From the NCBI GenBank assembly GCA_014647935.1, contig BMQD01000012.1:1-64000 (forward strand): a stretch of 64,000 nucleotides of DNA. Direction: 5' to 3'. The DNA comes from Planomonospora parontospora. GTDB taxonomy: Bacteria; Actinomycetota; Actinomycetes; Streptosporangiales; Streptosporangiaceae. Position numbers and translations under genes: made by a program. Shown one piece after another: positions 54,591 through 62,700 of the stretch. The notes under the pieces are model-generated. The model was not told where the DNA came from, made no database searches, and worked only from the letters and a program-made list of their open reading frames with translations. Numbering within the stretch: the stretch's first letter is position 1; each line of letters begins with the position of its first letter.

Positions 54591-54625
54591 TGACAGTTGA
54601 CGCTAACGAAAGGGAAGTCTATGAT
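54591..54625 (+). promoter_or_regulatory. Promoter TTGACG-N17-TATGAT with the shared 18-bp repeat
   Basis: TTGACG at 54597-54602 and TATGAT at 54620-54625 are separated by 17 bases, a good housekeeping-sigma promoter. The -35 lies within TGACAGTTGACGCTAACG (54591-54608), identical to 45839-45856. It reads toward the ArsR/AHSA1 pair, leaving a leader of about 170 bases. The repeat may be the operator of that ArsR or of another regulator. Confidence 0.65.
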
Positions 54626-54805
54626 CAGTTGATCTCCGGTTGGGCGACGCCCCCGATCGAGTTCGGGTGGCGGGTGCGAGGTGGGCGAGTTGATATCCCC
54701 ACGATGGAGCAGGACGTCCTCCTGCGAAAGCCCGGTCGGCCGGGATGTGAGCCCGGCCGGTGATGAGGAACGGCGCCGGCCTGGTCGCTCGCTAGAATCG
54801 AAGAC

Positions 54806-55144
54806 ATGAGCGGGGACCTGGACGACGTGCTGCGAGCCATCGCCGAGCCTCGCAGGCGTGCGATCCTGCGCCTCGTGGCCACGGAGGAACTGCCTGCGGG
54901 GCGCATCGCTGAGCACTTCGAGGTCACTCGTTCAGCGGTCTCCCAGCACCTGCAGGTGCTCAAGGACGCCGGGTTGATCGTCGAACGACGTGACGGTACT
55001 CGCCGGATCTACCGCGCCAGCGAGGAAGCCCTGGCTCAGCTCCGCGACCTTGTCGAATCCCTGTGGCGGGACAGCATGATCAGGGCGCGTGACACGGTTG
55101 AGGGCATTGATGTCGGAGTGCGTAACGAGTCGGCGGTCGGCTGA
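54806..55144 (+). CDS. ArsR-family transcriptional regulator
   Basis: 112 residues, essentially only the winged HTH: IAEPRRRAILRLVATEELPA, GRIAEHFEVTRSAVSQHLQV, VERRDGTRRIYRASEEAL. No metal-binding ELCVCDL-type motif is visible. This short ArsR class is typically encoded directly before an AHSA1/SRPBCC protein, as here (51-base gap), and controls that pair. Confidence 0.92.
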   Translation: MSGDLDDVLRAIAEPRRRAILRLVATEELPAGRIAEHFEVTRSAVSQHLQVLKDAGLIVERRDGTRRIYRASEEALAQLRDLVESLWRDSMIRARDTVEGIDVGVRNESAVG

Positions 55145-55195
55145 CACATCTGGCAGACTGAGAACGCCGTTCCGCCGTCTGCTGAGGTCATACCG

Positions 55196-55651
55196 ATGAA
55201 AAGCTCGACCGGGGTGGAGCCGATCCGCCATGCCGTCACCGTTGAGGCGGATCAGGCCCGGACCTTCAGCACCTTCACCAGGCGGCTGGTGACGTGGTGG
55301 CCCATCGACTCGTTCGCCATCGAGCCGGGAAATGTTCAGGACGTGCGCGTCGAAGAGCATGTCGACGGCCGGATCTATGAAGTGCTGAAGGACGGCAGGG
55401 AGCGCGACTGGGGTCATATCCTGCGCTGGGAGCCGCCGGCACTGGTGGCTTTCACTTGGGAAGTCATCCAAGGTCCCGTCTTCACGGAAGTCGAACTCGT
55501 CTTCAAGCCTCTGGGTCCTTCCCTCACCCGCGTGGAAATGACCCACAAGGGCTGGGAGAACCTCACGCCCCTGCTCATGGACTACTACTTGGCGCACCAG
55601 TCGGGCTGGCCGATGATCCTTGGTCGCCTCCAGTCGGCCTGTTCTGCTTAG
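55196..55651 (+). CDS. SRPBCC (AHSA1-like) protein
   Basis: 151 residues of an activator-of-Hsp90-homologue-type START fold: IRHAVTVEADQARTFSTFTR, the acidic/aromatic middle GRIYEVLKDGRERDWGHILR, EVELVFKPLGPSLTRVEMTH, and a long closing helix. It has a hydrophobic pocket for an unknown small ligand. Forms a two-gene unit with the preceding ArsR regulator. Confidence 0.9.
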   Translation: MKSSTGVEPIRHAVTVEADQARTFSTFTRRLVTWWPIDSFAIEPGNVQDVRVEEHVDGRIYEVLKDGRERDWGHILRWEPPALVAFTWEVIQGPVFTEVELVFKPLGPSLTRVEMTHKGWENLTPLLMDYYLAHQSGWPMILGRLQSACSA

Positions 55652-55967
55652 CCCCTCTGAACTGGTTCTTTACTTGCCGGCCGCCGCCGGATCATGCGCG
55701 GCCGGGTTCTCGGCATCGTCTGCCAACACCTCCCTTGACTGCTGCCGAATATTGCCGTTGTATTCCAACCATGCGCCGCCCGGTCATTGATCGAATAACC
55801 TGCGAGCGCATGCTCACGGTAGCGGATCCATGGCGGCGCATTATTCAAAAGATTATTATATAATTTGTTCTTCCAGGTCGAGCCCTTGCGGTTGATTTCG
55901 TGTTGACATTCGCCCGCCGGTGTTATTAGTTGCTTTCCAGGCCTCTCTCGAATGCAATGGGGTTTGG
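55652..55967. promoter_or_regulatory. AT-rich promoter region of the enediyne cassette
   Basis: No gene. This is the AT-richest gap of the right third (attattcaaaagattattat around 55840-55860). TTGACA at 55903-55908 with TATTAG at 55924-55929 (15-base spacing) is a plausible promoter about 40 bases before the DUF1702 start. An upstream AT-rich tract could bind a pathway regulator. Confidence 0.5.
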
Positions 55968-56933
55968 ATGATGACCGCTTCGGGCTCATTACTGAGATCG
56001 TTGTTGCGCCGGCCGCTCGCCCTCGACGTCAACGATCTCGATCTCGGCAGGCGAGGCTTCGCACCCGCTTCCCCCCAGGCGCAACCGGCGCTCGACGCCG
56101 CCGTGAGGAGTTTCGCCACCGGCTACAACGCCGCGCTCACCCAGGAGCCGGATGAGCTCGCCTTCACGCGGCTCGACCCGGGTCTACGCGGTTTCGCGTT
56201 CGAAGGCGCCGCCATGAGCACGGCGCTGCTGGACCTGCTCGCCGGTACGAGAGGCCGCCGCCTGCACGCTCTGCACAACGGAGCCGGACAGCACTACCCC
56301 CACCTGATCCACGTCGGAGTGGGATGGGCTTATGCGCGTATGCGCCTGCGCCCCTGGACCGGGATCCGGTCCGGCCATCGGCTGCTGCGATGGCTGGCCT
56401 GGGACGGATGGGGATTCCATCAGGCGTTCTTCCGGCCGGTTCCCGTCTTCTCCGGCCGCGTCGAACGGGCAGCCCAGGGACCGGTCCTGCCGATCCGGGA
56501 TCAGGGAGTCGGACGGGCGCTGTGGTTCTACGCCGGAGCCGAACCGGATCGCATCGCCGGCACCATCGCCGGCTTCCCGCCGAACCGCCGAGCCGATCTG
56601 TGGGCAGGGATCGGTCTCGCGGCCAGTTACACGGGCGCCCAATCGGCAGACGTCCTGGACCGGCTGCTGGAAACGTCGACGGACTACCACGAGCACCTCG
56701 CGCAGGGCTCGGCCTTCGCCGCGAAGGCCCACGACCTGTCAGGGGGAGTGACCCCGCAGGTGGCGGCCGCCGTACGGGCTCTCACCGGCGCCGAACCGCA
56801 GACCGCGGCCGGATGGACCGACGAGGCACTGCACGCCGTGCCCGACGGGCGCGTGACATCACACGACTACGAGGGATGGCGTGCTCGGATCCGTCATGCC
56901 TGGACCCTGCACACCGGAGGAGTGACCAGGTGA
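55968..56933 (+). CDS. DUF1702 family enediyne cassette protein (UnbL-type)
   Basis: A 321-residue protein of the DUF1702 family, conserved next to enediyne PKS genes and of unknown biochemical function. Visible conserved stretches: LGRRGFAPASPQAQPALDAA, RGFAFEGAAMSTALLDLL, YPHLIHVGVGWAYARMR, WDGWGFHQAFF, FYAGAEPDRIAGTIAGFPPN, RRADLWAGIGLAASYTG, SAFAAKA. No signal peptide or transmembrane helix. ATG 55968 or 55971 is the likely start. The end overlaps the next start (GTGA), tying it to UnbV, UnbU and PksE. Confidence 0.9.
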   Translation: MMTASGSLLRSLLRRPLALDVNDLDLGRRGFAPASPQAQPALDAAVRSFATGYNAALTQEPDELAFTRLDPGLRGFAFEGAAMSTALLDLLAGTRGRRLHALHNGAGQHYPHLIHVGVGWAYARMRLRPWTGIRSGHRLLRWLAWDGWGFHQAFFRPVPVFSGRVERAAQGPVLPIRDQGVGRALWFYAGAEPDRIAGTIAGFPPNRRADLWAGIGLAASYTGAQSADVLDRLLETSTDYHEHLAQGSAFAAKAHDLSGGVTPQVAAAVRALTGAEPQTAAGWTDEALHAVPDGRVTSHDYEGWRARIRHAWTLHTGGVTR

Positions 56934-58843
56934 GAGGACGCATCAAGGTCCGGCTGGCCCAGTTCTGCGCCGCTGCCCTGGTCATCGGGGGATGGCAGGT
57001 CGCACGGCTGCCCGAGGCGTCTCCGGCGACGATAGCCTCCCTGACCGAGGACTTCTCCTTCGAGAGGCTGCCGTTGAACTCGGCCGTCACGAACCGTGAC
57101 ATCCGTACCGTGGCCCCCGCCTACGAGAAGATCAACCACTGGATCTCCTCTCTGGGGGCCGCCGTCGCCCTGGCCGACTTCGACGCCAACGGACGGGCGG
57201 ACGACGTCTGCCTCGTCGACCCGCGCGACGAGTCGGTCACCCTGCAGCCCGCCCCCACGACCGGCGCCCGTTTCACGCCCGTCGCACTCGAGCCGTCCGG
57301 CCTCCCCTACGACGCGACCATGGCGCCGATGGGCTGCGTGCCCTCCGACTACAACGAGGACGGGCGGACGGACGCGCTGGTCTACTACTGGGGCCGCTCA
57401 CCCGTGCTCTTCCTGGGGAACGCCGGACCGCCGACGTCACCCTCCTTCACTCGGCAGGAGCTCGTCCAGCCCTACCAGATCTGGAACACCAACGCCGTCT
57501 CCCTGGCCGACCTCGACGGCGACGGCCACACCGACATCGCCCTGGGCAATTACTTCCCGGACGGGGCGCGGGTTCTCGACCCCGAGGCCGACCAGCCCGA
57601 ACTCCAGATGCAGGACTCGATGTCGGCCGGCTACAACGCCGGGCGCAACCGCGTGCTGCTCTTCCAGGGAGCGCAGGGCGGCAAGACGCCGCAGGCGCGT
57701 TTCAGCGAGGCGGCCGGGGCGTTCACTCCCGAGATGGCGAACGGATGGACGCTCGCCCTGGGCGCCCAGGACCTGGACGCCGACGGACTCGCCGAACTGT
57801 ACGTCGCCAACGACTTCGGTCCCGATCGGCTGCTGCACAACATCTCCACACCGGGCAAGCCGCGCTTCCGGTTGATGGAAGGAGTGCGCCACTTCGCCAC
57901 CCCCAAGTCGAAGGTGCTGGGAAAGGACTCGTTCAAGGGGATGGGGGTCGCGTTCTCCGACCTCAATCAGGACGACGTCCCTGACATGGTGGTCAGCAAC
58001 ATCACCGAGGACTACGCCCTGCACGAGAGCAACTTCGCCTGGGTCAGCACCCGAAAGAAGGTGCTGGGCCAAGACGGGACCGCCTTCTACGACGACCGCA
58101 GCGAACCCCTCGGCATCTCCCGCTCCGGATGGGGATGGGACATGAAGACCGGTGACTTCGCAGGAGACGGCCAGGTGCAGATCCTGCAGGCCACCGGCTT
58201 CATCAAGGGCACGAGCAACCGCTGGCCGGAGCTGCAGGAACTGGCGATGACCAACGACGAGCTCCTGAGGAACCCGCACATGTGGCCGCACTTCGGCCCG
58301 GGAGACGATCTTTCCGGTGACGACCCCGACAGGTTCTTCGTGCGGGCGCCGGACGGCAGATTCCACGACCTCTCCACCCGGCTGGGGATCGACAATCGCG
58401 GACCCACCCGGGGAATGGCCCTGGCCGACATCGACCACGACGGACGGCTCGACTACGCCGTGGCCAACCAGTGGCGGCAGTCCTTCCTCCACCGCAACAA
58501 CCGCAGCACCCAGCACCCCTTCCTGGGAATCCAGCTCGTGCGTCCGGCGACCTGCGGCGGGGCCCCGGAAGCAGCCACGGCCCCCGCGATCGGCGCCACC
58601 GCCCTCGTCCGCTCCGGAGCGGCCGGCGCCAGGACGGCGCAGGTGTATCCGGCCGCCGGGCACGCCGGCGTCTCCTCACCCGAACTGCTCTTCGCCCTCG
58701 ACGACAGAACCACGGCCGCGAACGTGACCGTCACCTGGCGGGACGCCTGCGGCACCCGGCACGACACCGACCTGTCGCTGGCCCCAGGCTGGCACACCGT
58801 CCTGCTCACGACCGACGGCTCAGCACGGGAGATCACCCGATGA
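56930..58843 (+). CDS. unbV: CRTAC1/ASPIC-UnbV enediyne cassette protein
   Basis: 637 residues. The N-terminal hydrophobic segment FCAAALVIGGWQVARLPEA points to export or a membrane anchor. A beta-propeller follows with six calcium-type D-x-[DN]-x-[DN] motifs (DFDANGRAD, DYNEDGRTD, DLDGDGHTD, DLDADGLAE, DLNQDDVPD, DIDHDGRLD), then the ASPIC/UnbV C-terminal domain (HPFLGIQLVRP to the LAPGWHTVL end). UnbV is part of the conserved enediyne warhead cassette; its role is unproven. GTG 56930 with GGAGGAG upstream; ATGA overlap with UnbU. Confidence 0.93.
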   Translation: MRGRIKVRLAQFCAAALVIGGWQVARLPEASPATIASLTEDFSFERLPLNSAVTNRDIRTVAPAYEKINHWISSLGAAVALADFDANGRADDVCLVDPRDESVTLQPAPTTGARFTPVALEPSGLPYDATMAPMGCVPSDYNEDGRTDALVYYWGRSPVLFLGNAGPPTSPSFTRQELVQPYQIWNTNAVSLADLDGDGHTDIALGNYFPDGARVLDPEADQPELQMQDSMSAGYNAGRNRVLLFQGAQGGKTPQARFSEAAGAFTPEMANGWTLALGAQDLDADGLAELYVANDFGPDRLLHNISTPGKPRFRLMEGVRHFATPKSKVLGKDSFKGMGVAFSDLNQDDVPDMVVSNITEDYALHESNFAWVSTRKKVLGQDGTAFYDDRSEPLGISRSGWGWDMKTGDFAGDGQVQILQATGFIKGTSNRWPELQELAMTNDELLRNPHMWPHFGPGDDLSGDDPDRFFVRAPDGRFHDLSTRLGIDNRGPTRGMALADIDHDGRLDYAVANQWRQSFLHRNNRSTQHPFLGIQLVRPATCGGAPEAATAPAIGATALVRSGAAGARTAQVYPAAGHAGVSSPELLFALDDRTTAANVTVTWRDACGTRHDTDLSLAPGWHTVLLTTDGSAREITR

Positions 58844-59793
58844 AACCCCCATCCGACCCGCGCACGAGCGCGCTGCGCCGCTTCGCGATATCGATCACCG
58901 CCTTCAACCTGCTCGGGCACACCGTCCTGGGCTTCGAACAGGCCTACGCCACGCCGCTCGTCGCCCTCGTGGCGGCCTATGGGCTGGAGCTCGGCCTGGA
59001 GAAGCTCGACGCCACGGTGAACCGGCGCCCGGTGAAGTACGCCGGCGGCTGGGTCCGGCTGGTCGACTTCCTGCTCCCCGCGCACATCAGCGCCCTGGCC
59101 TGCGCCATGCTGCTCTACGCCAACGACCGCCTCGAACCGGTGATCCTCGCGGTCATCGTGGCCATCACTTCCAAATACCTGATCCGGGTGCGGCTCAACG
59201 GCGCCTTCCGGCACGTGCTCAACCCGTCCAACACCGGCATCGTCGCCGTCCTCCTGCTCTTTCCCTGGGTCGGGATCGCACCGCCCTACCACTTCACCGA
59301 GTGGGTGAGCGGACCGCTCGACTGGATCATCCCGGTCGTCATCCTCGCCTCCGGCACGCTGCTCAACGCCATGCTCACGAAGAAGATGCCGCTGATCCTC
59401 GGCTGGGTGGGAGCCTTCGCCGCCCAGGCCGTGATCCGCACGGCGATCGACGGGACGGCGACGGTGACGGCGCTGACCGTGATGACCGGGACCGCCTTCG
59501 TGCTCTTCACCAACTACATGATCACCGACCCGGGCACGACCCCCGTCAAGCCGGAACGCCAGGTGCTGTTCGGAGTCGCGGCCGCCGCGGTGTACGGGCT
59601 GCTGGTGCACGTCCACATCTCGTTCGGGCTCTTCTTCGCGCTGGTCATCGTGTGCGCCATCCGGGGCACGGCGCTCGCCGTCGTCTCCCTGCGCCGGCAT
59701 CGCGAGCAGCCGGTACCTGTTCCGGCCCGCGAGGCCTCGACCCGGCGTTCCCTCCCGAACCTCGCACCCGAGCAAGCCGCGAACAGGACGTGA
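58840..59793 (+). CDS. unbU: UnbU enediyne cassette membrane protein (RnfD/NqrB-like)
   Basis: A 317-residue integral membrane protein with about eight helices. Conserved points resemble RnfD/NqrB subunits: KYLIRVRLNGAFRHVLNPSN and FTNYMITDPGTTPVKPERQV, including the Thr-containing covalent-flavin-type region. It probably handles electrons or transport for the warhead pathway, which is inference; enediyne UnbU has no defined activity. Starts by ATGA overlap with UnbV and ends 4 bases before PksE. Confidence 0.92.
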   Translation: MKPPSDPRTSALRRFAISITAFNLLGHTVLGFEQAYATPLVALVAAYGLELGLEKLDATVNRRPVKYAGGWVRLVDFLLPAHISALACAMLLYANDRLEPVILAVIVAITSKYLIRVRLNGAFRHVLNPSNTGIVAVLLLFPWVGIAPPYHFTEWVSGPLDWIIPVVILASGTLLNAMLTKKMPLILGWVGAFAAQAVIRTAIDGTATVTALTVMTGTAFVLFTNYMITDPGTTPVKPERQVLFGVAAAAVYGLLVHVHISFGLFFALVIVCAIRGTALAVVSLRRHREQPVPVPAREASTRRSLPNLAPEQAANRT

Positions 59794-59797
59794 CCTG

Positions 59798-62700
59798 ATG
59801 TACGAACCCATCGCGATCGTCGGCGCCGCCTGCCGGTATCCCGATGCCGGCGACCCCGACGAGCTGTGGGAGATGGTGCTGTCCGGGCGGAGGGCGTTTC
59901 GCCCCCTCCCTCCCGGGCGGCTCAACCTCGACGACTACGCGGCCGCCGGCGCCGACGGCACCTACGCCAGGTTCGCCGCCGTGCTGGAGGGCTGGACCTT
60001 CGACCGGACCCGGTTCAGGATTCCAGGTCCCACCTACCGCGTCACCGACCCCGCCCACTGGCTCGCCCTGGAGGTCGCCGCGGACGCGCTCGCCTCCGCG
60101 GGCCATCCCGAAGGCCGCGGCCTCGACCGCGACCGCGTGGGCGTCGTCATCGGCAACAGCATGAACGGGGAGTTCAGTCGCGCCTCCGTACTGCGGCTGC
60201 GCTGGCCCTACGTGCGCCGTGTACTCCAGCACGCGCTGACCGCGGAGGGCTGGGCTCCCGAAGCCCAGGCGCGCTTTCTCACCGGCCTCGAGCAGACGTA
60301 CAAGAATCCCTTTCCGGAACCGAACGACGAGACCCTGGCCGGCGGGCTGGCCAACACCATCGCCGGTCGCATCTGCAACCATTTCGATCTCCACGGTGGC
60401 GGATACACCGTGGACGGAGCATGCTCGTCCTCGCTGCTGTCCGTCATCACGGCGGCCCGGGCACTGCGAGCCGGGGACATCGACGTGGCCATCGCCGGCG
60501 GTGTCGACCTGAGCCTCGACCCGTTCGAACTCGTGGGGTTCGCCCGGACCGGTGCGCTCGCCACCTCGGCGATGCGGGTCTACGACGCCGATCCCACCGG
60601 TTTCTGGCCGGGCGAGGGATGCGGCATGGTGGTCTTGATGCGGGCCGAGGACGCGGTCGCGGCCGGCCGGCCGCCACTGGCCCTGATCCGCGGTTGGGGC
60701 GTCTCCTCGGACGGCAGAGGAGGAATCACCCGGCCGGAACGGACAGGCCAGCTGCTCGCCGTCCACCGGGCCTACGAGCAAGCCGGATTCGGGCCGGAGA
60801 CCGTGGCGCTGTTCGAGGGGCACGGGACCGGGACGGCCGTGGGCGACGCCGTGGAGATCGCCGCGCTGGCCGAGGCGCAGCGCGCAATGAGGACTCTCGA
60901 TCCCGCCGCGCTGGGCTCCATCAAGGCGAACATCGGCCACACCAAGGCCGCAGCCGGGGTGGCCGGACTCCTGAAAGCCACCATGGCCCTGCACCGGCAG
61001 GTGATCCCGCCGACAACGGGGTGCGAGGAACCACACGAACTGCTGCGTGCTCACGGGGTGCCGCTGCGCGTGGTCCGCGACGCCGAGACCTGGCCGCAAG
61101 AGGCTCCGCTGCGTGCGGCGGTGAGCGCCATGGGCTTCGGCGGGATCAACACGCACCTGGTCCTGGAATCACCGGCGCCGCGCCGGCGTCCCGCGTTCAC
61201 CGCCAGGGAGCGGCGCCTCGCCCGGCGCCCGCTCGGTCACGAGGTGTTCGTCTTCGGGGCGGCCTCAACCGAGGATCTCCTCACGCAGCTCGACCGTGCG
61301 GCCTCCGCCGCCGCGTCCCTCTCCTTCGCCGAGCAGGCCGATCTGGCCGCGAGCCTGGCACGGACCGCGGCGGGCGCGCGCCATCCCCACCGCGCCGCCG
61401 TGGTGGCGGCGAACCCGGAACAGCTCGCCCGCCGGGCCCGGCAGGCCGCTCAGCTCGTCGCTGACCGCCGCGACGACGGGTTCGTCACACTGCCCGGGAT
61501 CTGCGTCGGAAACGGCGCCCCCGGCAGAGCGGGCCTGCTGTTCACCGGGCAGGGCACGGCCGTGCCGGCCGGACCCGGCGCACTCGGCGCCGTACTCCCC
61601 GGCGTCGAAGACCTCTTCGACGAGGCGTCCTCCCACACCGGCACCGTCGACACGGCCGTGGTCCAGCCGGCGGTCGTCAAGGCGTCCCTGGCGGGACTGC
61701 GCTGGCTGAACCGGCTGGGCGTCGACCCCTGCGGAGCCGTCGGGCACAGCCTCGGCGAGATCACCGCCCTGCACTGGGCCGGGGCACTCTCCGAGGACGA
61801 CACCATCGGCCTGGTCACAGCCCGGGGCCGCATCATGAGCGACCACGGCGCACCTCACACCGGAATGGCCTCGATCATCGCCGGGGACGAGCCGCTCCGC
61901 CGGCTCACCTCCGGAACCGAGGCCGTCGTCGCCGCCGACCACGGAGCCGCACACGTGGTGGCCGGCCCCATCCGGGACCTGGAGCGGATCCTGGAGCGGT
62001 GCCGCGAGCAGAACATCTCCGCCAAGCGGCTGAGCGTCAGCCACGGTTTCCATTCGCCCGCCTTCACCGCGGCCGAACCCCGGCTCGCGTCCCACCTCGG
62101 CCAGGTCGCCCTGGAGGCCCCGGCCCGTCCGGTGTACTCCACGGTGAGCGGAGGGCTCCTCGACGGTGACGCCGACCTCCGCCGGCTGCTCACCGCGCAG
62201 CTGACCGCCCCGGTGCTCTTCCGCCAGGCCGTATCGGAGCTGGCCAAGTCCTGCGACCTGCTGATCGAGATCGGCCCCGGACACGCGCTCGCGTCACTCG
62301 CCGAGGACATCACCGGTGTCCCGGCCTTCGCCCTGGACATCGGCGCGACCTCGGGCCGGGAGCTGTGCCACGCGGCCGGAGCGCTGTACGCCTGCGGCGC
62401 CGCGGACGACCTGCGGCCGATGTTCGCCGAGCGCTTCCACCGGGAATTCGACCTGTGGCGGGATCTCACGTTCCTGGAGAACCCCTGCGAGCGGGCACCG
62501 GAATCCCTCGCGCTGCCCGGTGCGCCGGTTCCCGTCGCCCCTTCGTCTCCGGCCGAGGAACACGGCCTGCAAGAGGACGTCTCCTCCGCCGTCAGGAAAG
62601 TGGTGGCCGAGGCCATCGAACTGCCCGTCGACGCCATCGGCGCCGACGACCGGCTGCTGAGCGACCTGCACCTGAACTCGCTGCGGGTGGTGCAGCTCGT

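Noticed and set aside
54631..54763. A 44-codon frame directly after the TATGAT promoter
   Set aside because: It would need a TTG start without a ribosome-binding site and has no conserved feature. More likely the leader of the ArsR gene.
50128..55651. Including the YCII/sigma, sulfur and ArsR/AHSA1 genes in the enediyne cluster
   Set aside because: None belongs to families typical of enediyne tailoring, resistance or known pathway regulators. A promoter-rich AT gap separates them from the cassette.
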